NCBI RefSeq assembly: GCF_028476545.1 | Contig: NW_026732694.1 | Coordinates: 273,501 to 337,500 of the forward strand | Length of the DNA: 64,000 nt | Origin: Physella acuta | Lineage: Eukaryota; Mollusca; Gastropoda; Physidae | Reading direction: 5' to 3' | Shown here: in pieces, positions 51,406 through 62,789 of the stretch | Layout: every line of letters begins with the position of its first letter | Position numbering within the stretch: position 1 is the first letter of the stretch | Position numbers and translations under genes: made by a program | Notes under the pieces: model-generated | The model's database searches: none | The model's input: the letters and a program-made list of their open reading frames with translations, nothing else | Told to the model about the DNA's origin: nothing

Positions 51406-54400
51406 ATGGAAAACGGATATAGAGAACTAGAAAGTTCACCCATTGCATTATTCAGAGGATATGTTCAAGCTTTTAGACCATTGCTACAGTGCATTGAGTC
51501 TGTCATTAACTGCACAGATTCTACGGGGAACACTCCTCTTATGAAGGCTGCTTCACTCGGAAATAAATTATTAGTCAGAGGATTGCTGTCGAATCCAAAT
51601 ATAGACAAAACAATAAAAAATGGGAAAGGACAGACAGCTTTTATGATGGCAGCGGCTGAAGGCCATACTCAAATTTTAAAATTATTGTACAACGACGAAA
51701 CAAACGTTAACGATGCTGACCATACTCAACAAACAGCTCTAATGCTTGCATTGAAAGGCAATCATGATCAGGCAGCTAAATGGTTATTAAATAAAAGTGA
51801 ATCTCTGGCTGAAATACCTGACGCTAGTGGAAGTTATCCTTTGCATATCGCAGCAACTACAGATAAAGCAAATATGTGTCAAGAGCTATTAAGAAAAGGG
51901 GCGTACTTAGACGAAAAAGACGATCAAGAAAATACGGCCTTAATGATTGCAGCAGAGATGGGTTCTGTAAAAGCTTTCAGGTTTCTACTAAAGTTTGATC
52001 CGAATATTGAAGGCTATAATAAAGAGGGTAGAAATGTGCTGAGTATAGCTACCTATAAGCGCCATAACACTATTGTTGATATTATGATGAAAAAATTTCG
52101 CCATATCAGAGATGATCCTAAAATGGTTAACGACACGTTAGCTATCGCCGCCGAGGTGGACAATGACGAGGCTGTGGATATCATGTTCAGGTATACATCA
52201 AATTCAGGTGATTCGAACAGAGGAGGCCATGCTCTAGTTGTCGCCACGAAAAAAACACACATCAAAACTATGAAAGCTTTACTTAAATATGAGGCCCCAA
52301 TAGATTGTGTCGAAGACGAAGAAACTCCTCTGTGTGCTGCAGCACAATATAGTCAGGCGAGAGTTGTTCAGCTTCTCTTAGATTACAACGCAAATGTAAA
52401 TTTAGCAGATATCAAAGGGTGGACACCACTGATCCACGCCACCGTGAAAGAAAAAGTGGATATTGTAAAAATGTTGTTGAAAAACGGAGCAATAGTTGAT
52501 AAATATAGCAAGTCGGGCCGGACTCCTCTTATGTTTGCCAGTAGAAAAAATAATCCTGAGATCATAGAAATTTTACTTGAGAATGGCGCAAATGTAAACC
52601 ACGCAGACCTGGAAGGTAACACATCCCTTATTATAACAGCAAAGCACGGAAACGACAGGGCACTGCAAAGGCTGCTTAAGGAGAAACCCAACACCGAGTC
52701 TCAAAGAACTGATGGATTTACAGCTCTTAGCATCGCTGCTAAAAAGGGTCATGCTGTAACCGTTCATATTCTCTTAAACAACCATGCTAACGTCCATGCG
52801 TTGGATGTGAAAGGTCAAACAGCTTTGCACCATGCAGTAGATGCTGGTCATTTGGATGTAGTTAGAATTTTAATAGAAAATAATGCAAATATAAAGCAGG
52901 TCGACAGTTATGGGTACTCTCTTTTGATGATAGCAAAAAGACAACAAAGAAATGACATTGTAAAGTACCCACTAAAAATTAATGGAGAAAAACAAACCTT
53001 TCCGAAAAGCGTTCATCACAGCCCTAATTCAAATGTTCACACCGAAGAAAAACAAACTTTTCTGAAAAGCGTTCATCACAGCCCTGATTCAAATGTTCAC
53101 AACGGTGAAGAACAAACCTATTTGAAAAGCATTCATCACAGCCCTGAATCAAATATAAAAGGTTAGCTCTAATATTCTCGACAAAATTACTATATTTTAA
53201 AATTACTATAAAATAACTATTTTGCTAAATACCTCCAGTGTATTTTCTTAAGCTTAATTAGTATTTTTTTCAAGTTTTGAATTACTTTGATTAAACATGT
53301 TGTTATATTTAAAAAAAAATGTAATATTTTAACTGAATTGAATCGCGTAGGGGCATTATAACACTGGAAGTTTTTGTGCGAACTTTCTGGCTAAATTCAG
53401 GGAAATTTCTAATTGTTTTTAATTTTTCAAATACTTGTACAGGCCTTATAGGCAACCTCGTTTCCGAAACTTTTAGGTCTTCATAATTTAAATATTTTGC
53501 GCTGCGTTCAACGCAAGTGCTATTTAATTTCTTATTTATAGACTTCTGCATGTCCTATTTAGTAATTATTGAACAATCTGAAATACAAGCGGATATGAGG
53601 ATGAAATTAAATAAAAAGCTGTTATAATTTTAAAACTGTTTTTACTTTTTGTATTTTATTTTAAATAAACCGGGAGTGATCTCCCCTAAACTTTCTCAAA
53701 TGTTCTTATATAAAATAACAGATAAAGGCAACTCGTGATAAAGACATGATTTTTAATCCATTTTAAATACTTATTCTTTTAAAAATAGAATAAAATTGAA
53801 AAAGAATTGCGCATCAAATGAACGCCAAACAAAATGTGCATAATAGTGTGGAAGATTATTGGTACTCTATAAATTCACATGCGGTTTTTGAGAAATCGGA
53901 AATAGCGAAAATTACTACTTATGGTTAATGGAAATTAATCAAAATTTGACAGAAGGCAGAGAATTAGATATTTTCATTTTTCCATCTGAAATAGTACTCA
54001 AGTTATAGGCTTTTGAAAAACTGAAAGTAGAAAAATTTCCACTTCCGGCTATCGAAAATCGCTAAAAACTCTTCAAATTTGATATAATACTTATATATAT
54101 TTCATCAACCTAGCTATACTCAATTTATAGTGTTTACAGACACAGAAACACACACACTCACACATACACACACACATATGGACACGATTGCAAAACTATG
54201 TTTTTCCGACCCAGGGAGGTGCAAAACTTCCAGATTTGCAAAAATCTCGATTTTTTTTGCACGATTAGAAGACTTTCACTATACTTCGTATATACGAGAA
54301 AGTAAAAAGTTTAAGCAATTAAACATGGATTAAAAATTATGTTTATATCCCGAGTTGCCATCTCCTGTTGTTTTATATAAGAATATTCGAGAGAGTTTAG

Positions 54401-56062
54401 GGGAGATCACTCCTGGTTTATTTTGTCATAAAGTTATGCGTATACAAACCTTTTCTATAATAAATCAACGCACATCATTTTGCAGCCAAGCAAATTAAAA
54501 GACCTGAGAGTACACCCATCCCTGTGTTGTTGAACAGGTGATTTCATTTTCTTATTCTTGTTAACGTTTGTTGACGCTTGTAACCACATTACACTTCAAT
54601 CGTTATCAATATCGTGTGTTTGCATTTTAAATTTTTAGAAATCTAGATAAGAATGTCAATATACGTCTGGGCGAAACTGCAAACAACAGCGAAACTCAAG
54701 CTATTGATAGCGGTGACACTGGTGCTGTATCCGGGTAATGGTTTTTTTTTAAATTAAATTTATTATTTTAATTTTTACTAGGGTTTAGTGAGCTTTACAT
54801 TTAAAAACGCCTCTAATAAACAAAACAAAAAAGTTATTAATAATGTTTATTGGTGTTATACAACCTTAATTTTTTTTTTGGTCATATTTGTTCACTAATT
54901 TCTAGAGCTACCGATGAGCTAAAAATAGACTCTTTAAAGAGCAGAACAAAGCATGAAGCATGCCCAAATAGTTCTAAAATCACAGTAAGAAATACGCAAA
55001 ATAACACAGGTAAATATTTATTTGCAATATTCATAAGATTTAAAGATAAAAAGGTTAATGTTGAATATAAGTAGGCTATATTATATTTTATTTTACATAC
55101 TTTAGTTGCAACTAGCACTAATAGATTTCTTCGTGTACAACAGCATTTGGGAAATATAGCACTGAAATCTAGAAACTACTTCATTGTAGCGTAGACTTGC
55201 AAACTCACGATAAGTAAATGAGTAAAATCTAAACACGTAATTTCAGCAATACAGTCAGAGCAGCCGAAATATCAAGATAGTTTCAAACATGGCAGGTTTG
55301 GTATTTACTTTAATTTAAATGTTTTTTTTTCTTCCGGCGTGATTTGAATTAAGGTGACGTGGTTTCACAGCGCATGAAAAACGAGTCATAAAAAATGGTT
55401 AGCAAGTTTACGTCACGATTACAACCCTTGTTGGGAATTTAAAATGTGTACTTAAAAGACTATTTACCATTAATTTATTATAAATTGAACTGGAAAAAGC
55501 AATTTTTCTTCCATGAATTTAGCATTTTTGCCATGTCGTCGCCCCCTCCCCTCCCAAATGATGTCAATCGGAACCATCCGCATCACACTTCCCCTCTTTC
55601 ACGTTGAGATGCAATAAGGGGAAGCTATAATGCGTCACCGGTAACGCTTCTGTGAAATAATTTAGTATTTAGGGACAAGCTTAAAAAAAGCAACACTCAC
55701 ATATTCCATTGGAAGAACTGTTACCTTGGTGTAGGGGGGGGGGGGGTTATATTGTAACCTGGTGCAGTACGCTTATTTTTGTAACTATATAGAACTTAAT
55801 GATGCGAAATTTCTGTTAGTAAGCAAGTAAAATCATAAACACACATGTAAGTATGTTTATATCATTATAGAAACAATTTTTAGTGGTGTTTTAATTTTAA
55901 AAAATATTTGTAGCATTTCTGCCAACTACTTGTCGCTGATATTAGACAAAGGTGTAAATGTGGAACCAGCTATTGCAGTAAGCCGGCCGGATGCTTCTCC
56001 TTTATGTGGTAAATATATTGAATACATTTCTGTTTATACACATACAAACATACACACATGCA

Positions 56063-56140
<78 letters not shown>

Positions 56141-58214
56141 CTATATATATATATATGTATATAAATATATATATATATATACTCAAGTGTTTGATATTTA
56201 AAAAAATTGAAATAGGCTTGTAATTCAAACATCAAAACTTTTGTTTTTATAGTCAAAACCAACAATTACGTTGTAAAGTGAAATTGAGTTTGTCAGATAA
56301 ATTTGTGGGCCCCTAAAAATCAGGCGCCCTAAACTGCTGTCCTATCATACCTCCCTTATTCGGCTACGGGCTAATTGTGAGCTGCTGAATTAATAACATT
56401 AATGTTATTTTAATATAACAATACGATAAAATACACATTCAAAGGCCGATTTTAATTATACAGCCTGAGTTGTCTTCAAAGCGAATGCGCGTCCAATCAA
56501 CTTGAATTGTAGATAAAGGCTACTACTTGATAATGTGTTATTATGTTTATGCGATGGCGTTGTGTTACTATTACATGTTAATTCAATTGCTACAGACCAT
56601 GTTAGAAATTTTTTATATTGATACATATTGTAATTATAGCGTACTTCACTTACGCCTACGCCTGCGCCTAAACATACGCCTGCTTCAACCCATAAGTATA
56701 CTCATACACACGACTACACATGAATATAGACTAACGTCATTCGCTGGGTGTTCCGCTGAAAGGACATTTTCTTTGTTTAGTAAATGCAAATGTAGAGTAT
56801 CAACACATTTTAAAAAAAAAAAGTTATTTACATTTCAGTTTTTAAAAAAACTTATACTGTGGAACCTTCTAGACTAAGATGTTTGAGAACGATAACAGTG
56901 TCTCGTAAAGTAATTATTTTTAAGGATAGGTAAGTTCCTTATCTTCTTTTGACTCTTTTAAAATTCCTAGATTACGTGTTCTTTATCGTTAGAATTTTAA
57001 AATTTAATATAATGTGTAATGTTTCGACATTTTAGGTTTCTTATGTAATTTCTTCTTTGATATTGAGCATAATATAATACAATATAATAATTATCTTGTT
57101 TTTATCTTTAACGTAAGTGTGTAAATCGAAATGTTTCAAATAAATCTTATATAAGAATGCAATTGTTTTCTAATAGGAATAGTTCTTAAACAATTATTGA
57201 CAACTGATTTGAATTTTTAGTTACGCGAATGAATTATTTACGAATTAATGTAAAATTTAATAGCTTTAAGTATTACAAATATGCTGATATAAATAATATA
57301 AAATAAAATATTTTCGAGCTTAAAATGATATAGTCACCAAGATGAGTTACCACATTTTGTTTTCTTAAAATATTTTTTTTAGTTTCTTGTATTACTGGTA
57401 CAATTGGGTACATGAAGTATTTTTCAAATGTTACTTGAACTCGGTGTATAAAGGAACAGTGTCTTCAGCCACCTGTATTATGTAAAAAAAAAATTTAAAA
57501 AAAGGATTCTAAAAATTAAATACTATTTCTATTCCATACGGAGCCGATTAATAATTAGTTTGATTATTACTGTATTGAAAATAATTGACTATAAAACCAC
57601 ATTTCATATTTAGCATTTTGACATTTAGACATTTAGGCGTTCATCACAGCCTTGATTCAAATGTTTGCAATGAAGAAGAAAAAACCTCTCTGAAAAGCGT
57701 TCATCACAGCCCTGATTCAAATGTTCACAATGAAGAAGAAAAAACCTCTCTGAAAAGCGTTCATCACAGCCCTGATTCAAATGTTCACAATGAAGAAGAA
57801 AAAACCTCTCTGAAAAGCGTTCATCACAGCCCTGATTCAAATGTTCACAATGAAGAAGAAAAAACCTCTCTGAAAAGCGTTCATCACAGCCCTGATTCAA
57901 ATGTTCACAATGAAGAAGAAAAAACCTCTCTGAAAAGCGTTCATCACGGCCCTGATTCAAATGTTCACAATGAAGAAGATCAAACCTCCCTGAAAAGCGT
58001 TAATCACAGCCCTAATTCAAATGTTCACAATGAAGAAGAAAAAACCTCTCTGAAAAGCGTTCATCACAGCCCTAATTCAAATGTTCACAATGAAGAAGAA
58101 AAAACCTCTCTGAAAAGCGTTAATCACAGCCCTAATTCAAATGTTCACAATGAAGAAGAAAAAACCTCTCTGAAAAGCGTTCATCACAGCCCTGATTCAA
58201 ATGTAAAAGGTTAG
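51406..58214 (+). CDS. Ankyrin-repeat protein with duplicated repeat-bearing terminal exon
   Basis: Exons: 51406-53161, 54647-54734, 54906-55009, 55247-55295, 55914-56008, 57637-58214; 889 residues plus stop if all are joined. The phases 1,2,1,2,1 close exactly. The start ATG (AAAATGG) is 3 bases after a TTTGCAG acceptor, so a 5'UTR exon is likely upstream; the in-frame TTG at 51385 lies in that intron. Exon 1 encodes about 14 ankyrin repeats (residues about 37-525; e.g. [26 protein letters not shown]) and then three 20-residue HHSPxSNVH..E..T.LKS repeats. The four small exons encode hydrophilic sequence with no recognised domain. Exon 6 carries nine to ten more of the same 20-residue repeats. 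Both repeat-bearing exons end AAAG|GTTAGC with an in-frame TAG two bases later, so either can be terminal (586 residues for the short form). There is no signal or membrane segment. Partner and role are unknown. Confidence 0.8.
53162..53660. repeat. Duplicated intron segment, copy 1
   Basis: Aligns with 58210-58650 (GGTTAGCTCTAATATTCTCG, GGGGCATTATAACACTGGAA, TTTTGCGCTGCGTTCAAC, TTATTTATAGA). It follows ankyrin exon 1; ATTAAA at 53290-53295 is a possible poly(A) signal for the short form. Confidence 0.9.
53664..54424. mobile_element. TIR element with about 100-bp inverted ends
   Basis: The left end AAATAAACCGGGAGTGATCT, and further to TTTTTAATCCAT (about 53768), is inverted at about 54322-54424 with scattered mismatches. 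The interior (53930-54310) matches bases 1-420. No ORF of note. The target duplication is unclear in the AT-rich flank. It is inserted in intron 1 of the ankyrin gene. Confidence 0.75.
56069..56180. repeat. (TA)n microsatellite in ankyrin intron 5
   Basis: Nearly pure TA. The rest of intron 5 (56181-57636) has a decayed TACGCCTACGCCTGCG patch at 56650-56690, related to the hexamer arrays, and nothing else recognised. Confidence 0.9.
57637..58209 (+). repeat. 60-bp coding minisatellite in the ankyrin gene's last exon
   Basis: About 9.5 units encoding [20 protein letters not shown]. Units two to five are identical at the DNA level, and differences cluster in the later units. Three more diverged units end exon 1 (52985-53161). 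Confidence 0.95.
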
Positions 58215-58650
58215 CTCTAATATTCTCGACCAAATGTTTTAAAATTACTATGAAATAACTATTTACCCAATATCTCTAGTAGATCTATATTTTCTTAAAC
58301 TTAATTAGTATTTTTTGAATTACTTTGAATAAACATTTTGTTATAATTTTTTTCACTTAAAATTTTAATTCAATTGAATCGTTGAGGGGCATTATAACAC
58401 TGGAAGTTTTGAGCGTGCTTTCTTACAAATTCAGTGAAATTTCAAATACTTTTTAATTTTTACAAATAGTTGTACATTTCCGAAACATTTAGGTCTTCAT
58501 TATTTTGCGCTGCGTTCAACACCAGTTCTATTTAATTTCTTATTTATAGATTTCTGGATTTCCTATTTAGTATTTATTAAACAATATTAAATACAAGCGA
58601 ATATGAAGAAGCAATTAAATTAAAATGATGATATAATTGTAAACTATTTT
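58210..58650. repeat. Duplicated intron/3' flank segment, copy 2
   Basis: Counterpart of 53162-53660. It carries a canonical AATAAA at 58328-58333, 114 bp after the stop, making this the likelier gene end. Bases 58651-59069 show only TCGGGCAAGTGCCCATTCGG-type short repeats near 58980-59050. Confidence 0.88.
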
Positions 58651-59339
58651 TACTTTTTTTTTAAATTTAAAAGATCAATATAGCTGCATTTCTTTTTACT
58701 AATTATTTTTTTTAGTACTACTTTAAGTCACTAGCAAAACAATTTAAAGAGATTTGATGAGATTAATTCAATAGGGTCGATGTTACGATTAGGCACACGT
58801 GGTCCTTTATGTTATGGAAGATTTACGGTCTGTTTATATGAGTTTGATACGAAGTTTAGATTCATACTATGTAAGTATTATTACATTTCAAAATGTGTTT
58901 CAAAGTATTCTAGGTTTAGTATATAAGTTTAAAAATTAGGAATGTAATTGGTGGCAATTTAATAAGTTTGTGTATTTGTCCATTCGGGTATTTGTCGCAT
59001 TCGGGCAAGTGCCCATTCGGTAAAACGGCTTACGGGAAATATCATTCGGAAAGATGTCTTTCTGGACTGTCGTAGACCAGGGGTCGGCAACCTGCGGCTC
59101 GCGAGCCGCATGCGGCTCTTTTGATGTCAAGTTGCGGCTCTTCTGCTCCATGTACACATATTAAAAATTATTTTATTTTATTTTTAATACTCATAAAAGT
59201 ATTAGTCTGCAACACTCGGTAATGAACGATATAATAATAAATATAAACAATAAACACTATATTCTATTAGAATATTTAGATACTCCCTATTTCAATGTAC
59301 TTCCTTGTTTTCCCCTTGTTAATCCCTAGCTCGGATTAA

Positions 59340-59700
59340 TCATCGAATGTCGTATTGTAGGGTGCTGCTTAAAACTAATGTAGGCGCTTAGTGCTCGCGG
59401 AATAGCCCTGGGCACCCTGCAGAGACTTAGGGCGCGCCTGATTCGATTTAGTGAGCGACTATAGCAACCCATTGTATTCATAGCCTATTGCGCTGTTTAA
59501 AATGAACGTATTGTTGCCCATCGTGTCTATGGTGTATAGCGTTTTTTTTAATTAAAAAAACGTAGGCGCCATGGTGCTCGCAGGTGAGCAAGGGACGCTT
59601 TTTGTCGCGCAAATTACGAGGCGCCGGCGGTTGTGCCTGTTGTAGTTTTGCCGCTAAATATAGTAGTACCCCTTACCCGCTATGTAGAACGCCCGATTAA
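59340..59700 (-). mobile_element. Inverted Helitron-like fragment inside the hAT
   Basis: The reverse complement shows TTTTAAACAGCGCAATAGGC, CTATAGTCGCTCACTAAATC and CAGGGTGCCCAGGGC, the same blocks as 8640-8800. It continues into a repeat (59700-60148) shared with 16546-16800. Confidence 0.55.
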
Positions 59701-60894
59701 TGGATGCCCAGTAATAACGTAGCCGCTCTGGAGCTCAGGGCGCCAAAACGTGTATGGACGAAAATTCACCACCCGGGCGCCGCCCATAAGTATGTAGAGA
59801 AACATCGCACCCTCCGAAATTTAAAATATGATTTTTTTTGCACCAACCTCTACTGTAGTGTTTTAATCAACTCCTTTAAGTTTCATGATGATCGGATGAA
59901 GGGTGTGAATCCGCAATCGACTTCTATTTTTTATATACCGTATATAGAGGAAAAACAAACCGCGTCGTGCCTGGGCGCCACTCCTGCGAATTCGAAAAAC
60001 TGTTTTCGCAGAAACTTCCCCAGGAAAATTCGCAACAACTTCCCAAAGTTTCATGGCGGTCGGATGAATTGGTGTAGTAATGCGTAAAAGAAAAACAGAC
60101 ACACAAACACACATACATTGCTTAATATATATATATATATATATATATCGTCCCCCCAGTATTATCTTGTTCTATCTCTCAAAATGTAGTTTTGAGAAAA
60201 ACGCATCTGAAGTTTCATGTGGTCTGATTCTTATATTTAAACTGTTCCAATTAATTTTTTTTAGATAAAATGTTAAAGGGCATTAAGCAATGAGCATCCA
60301 AGTTATTTTTATTACTTTATGTACCATTAGAAGACCATAATAATTATTTTTCACTTTTGAGATAGAACAAAATACAATGAAAGTGATCAGGTTTCAAAAA
60401 TTGTATAATGTTCTAAGTCAAATTTTGTGTTTTTTTAAGCAGTTATAATAGCTTTTCTAGAAGTATCATCTACTTTTTGTATGAGCAATGTCTTCTGGTT
60501 TTCTATCCTATTGCTTCCGGTCTTTACTTTCATATTTTTTATTACCGCAATGTGCAAAAAATATTTTTTGCACTACATTACAGAACAAGTAATATTTTAA
60601 GTTGTAAGTATGCTTTTGCATACATAATTTTGATTTAATGTATTAATAAAATGAATTCACAAGTCAATAGATAGGTTCAATAGATTTTAATGTTTTAATT
60701 CTACACCATGAGCCGTTTAAAAAACAAAAAAAAACAAAAAATAACAAAAATAACAAGAACTTGTAATAATGAATATTGAGAAAATACATAAACTTTGTTT
60801 TTATAATCAAAACAGTTTAAGCAAAAATAACACTCGCCGACAGTGCTTTAAAAACGTACTGTTAAAGGCTTTGTAATTTAGAAATAGATGATAA

Positions 60895-62155
60895 CTAGCC
60901 ACAAAGAGTAGCCATAAATTTTCTGTCAATCTCTGGCATGTAGGGCATCATTTTTTTCAAATCTTTCTTTTTTTCTGCTGAATTTAGGGAGCCCACTTTA
61001 TTCGACTGAATTGAAAACGCCGGTATACTGGGAGATGTTTCAGGCTTTTCTTTTCTAAGTGTTCTTTATAAGTGGGTTTGTGCATTAAAATGTAAAGTTT
61101 ATTCTGTAACTTTGGGTTATCTGCATACATTAACATAATTTGATTTAGTCAGTGGTGAGTCTAGTTAGGGTGACACTCGGTGTGGTAACTGAGGGTGTCA
61201 ACCCTCCACCCTCTTACAATTTTACATTTTTGGTTTTGTGTCACCCCTCTACCCTATAATTTTATTTTAAGATTAACTGGATAAAGAATTATATTGGCTG
61301 TAAATTTTAGTGTTTTTCACATTGGTGTCGCCCTCTAAATGGCGTCACGTGCGGATCACACCACGCCCCCAGCCTTGTGATACAACTGGAATTAAAGTAT
61401 TAATACAATAAATGCAAATCTCAGGAATTAGCTTAAAAAATAATGTATTAATTTTACACAATATACACAGTTCCCTAATTAAAAAACAACCAATCTTGTA
61501 ATTGAATATTGAGAATATACATAAACTGTTTCTTTTCTCATAATGATGCAGCGCAACTTGACTACAGGCAGCGCCTATACCCATATCATTGACACTGCAT
61601 TACCAGGTCTCTGTTGTTTTTATTGTTCTCTTTCGCACTTCTCTGTGGATAGAAATAAAGATAGACTACATCAGTACAAAGTGCAAAAACAGAAGGACTT
61701 ATTTCCCCCACCCCCCTCTGCTACACTAATACTAAACTGAAAACCAGGAATAAACTTATATTCGTGGTTTTAAGACTAATAAGTTACTAACAATGAATTA
61801 CTTTACATTTTGGTCTGTAACAAAGACATTGTTTTCATCATCCATATATTGGAACACCTCCTCATTATGATTTTGATAATATAATTACAAAGTAAACGCT
61901 ACAGATACTATTAAACTACTATACTTCTAAACAATACAATTAGTATTAGTATAGGCGTATACTAGGGTATACTTTAACAATATTAGGCCTATTATTAATT
62001 AAGATATTTTAACAAAATTTGAACTAAATATGTGTAAAATAACAGTTAAGACAACATATAAAAGATAAATAAACTTACGATTCAGGATCCGGTAATTCAG
62101 TCAGTTTATTTGCATGACAACCAAAATCGACTAAAAGGTGTTCACACGCCGCCAT
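60895..62155 (-). CDS. Small two-exon gene inside a nested TIR element (hypothetical)
   Basis: Exons 62079-62155 and 60895-61054 give 78 residues and stop. Exon 1 starts MAACEHLLVDFGCHANKL and ends at a strong donor (TC|GTAAGT). Exon 2 begins after CACTTAG in the matching phase and ends KKMMPYMPEIDRKFMATLCG. The ATG lies in CAAAATGGCGGC, which matches the YY1-type element often found over the start codon of metazoan housekeeping genes. Lysine runs occur in the second half, with no signal or membrane segment. It lies wholly between the 26-bp terminal inverted repeats at 60149 and 62510. It may therefore be the shrunken gene of that transposon, its 5' and 3' ends left after internal loss, or a captured host exon pair. 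I do not recognise the family. Confidence 0.35.
61150..61380. mobile_element. Old MITE of the CAGAGGCGTAGCGA family
   Basis: CAGTGGTGAGTCTAGTTAGGG start, GTGTCACCCCTCTACCC and TGGCGTCACGTGCGGATC words, decayed right end. It lies in the intron of the small nested gene. Confidence 0.5.
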
Positions 62156-62508
62156 TTTGATCAACGACGCACAAGTCACATGACTTAAACAGCTGATTTC
62201 ATTGGCAGAATCGGACATAGAACATTATAATTCTAGCGTATCCAAGGAAAATTTATGCGTTAATTTTATATAGATTATATACTGTTAGATCAGAATCATA
62301 TTATAAAACTGACATAGAACAAGATTATACTGGCCAAATGCATCAACTTGTAGTTAGAACAATGTGAAATTGAAAAGTTTGGTAGGAAGCAGATGACTTA
62401 GAGTCACGTAGATAAGTGGAGATTGAACATTGTGCTTTTCTACATCATAGGGTCGAGTTTTTCGAAAAAATCAAAATTTGTAGTTAGAACAAGATAATAC
62501 TGAGGGGA

Positions 62509-62510
<2 letters not shown>

Positions 62511-62602
<92 letters not shown>
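62511..62602. repeat. (TA)n microsatellite
   Basis: Right flank of the nested element, matching the (TA)n at 60125-60148 on its left. Confidence 0.95.
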
Positions 62603-62606
<4 letters not shown>

Positions 62607-62789
62607 AATATTGAAATAAAAATGTTGGCGGCTCTTTAAAGACTTGGAATTTGTGTAAATTGTAACTTTTGGCTCTTCCGTCTCAAAAGGTTGCCGACCC
62701 CTGTCGTAGACCTGTTAGCAATTGGGTTTGTTATGGTTAAGGTTTAGACGTAAGTATATGTATATCAATAGAATATGTGTAAGTCTAAA

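Larger units (their letters stand above)
60149..62510. mobile_element. Nested TIR DNA transposon of unknown superfamily
   Basis: 26-bp inverted ends CGTCCCCCCAGTATTATCTT + GTTCTA (right end differs by one base). Both sides run directly into (TA)n, so the target was a TA microsatellite. TTGTTCTATCTCTCAAAA also recurs inverted at about 60352-60370, and TAGAACAAGATTATACTGG near 62317. It carries the small minus-strand gene and a MITE at 61150-61380. Confidence 0.6.
59078..62703. mobile_element. Composite 3.6-kb hAT insertion
   Basis: Perfect 16-bp inverted ends CAGGGGTCGGCAACCT with an exact 8-bp target duplication TCGTAGAC at 59070-59077 and 62704-62711. Just inside the left end is GCGGCTCGCGAGCCGCATGC, a strong hairpin. 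No hAT transposase was seen. The interior holds an inverted Helitron-like fragment, another dispersed repeat with (TA)n, and a nested TIR element. Confidence 0.88.

Noticed and set aside
59704-60087. Plus-strand ORF of 127 codons
   Set aside because: It lies in an interspersed repeat inside the hAT that also occurs at 16.7 kb.
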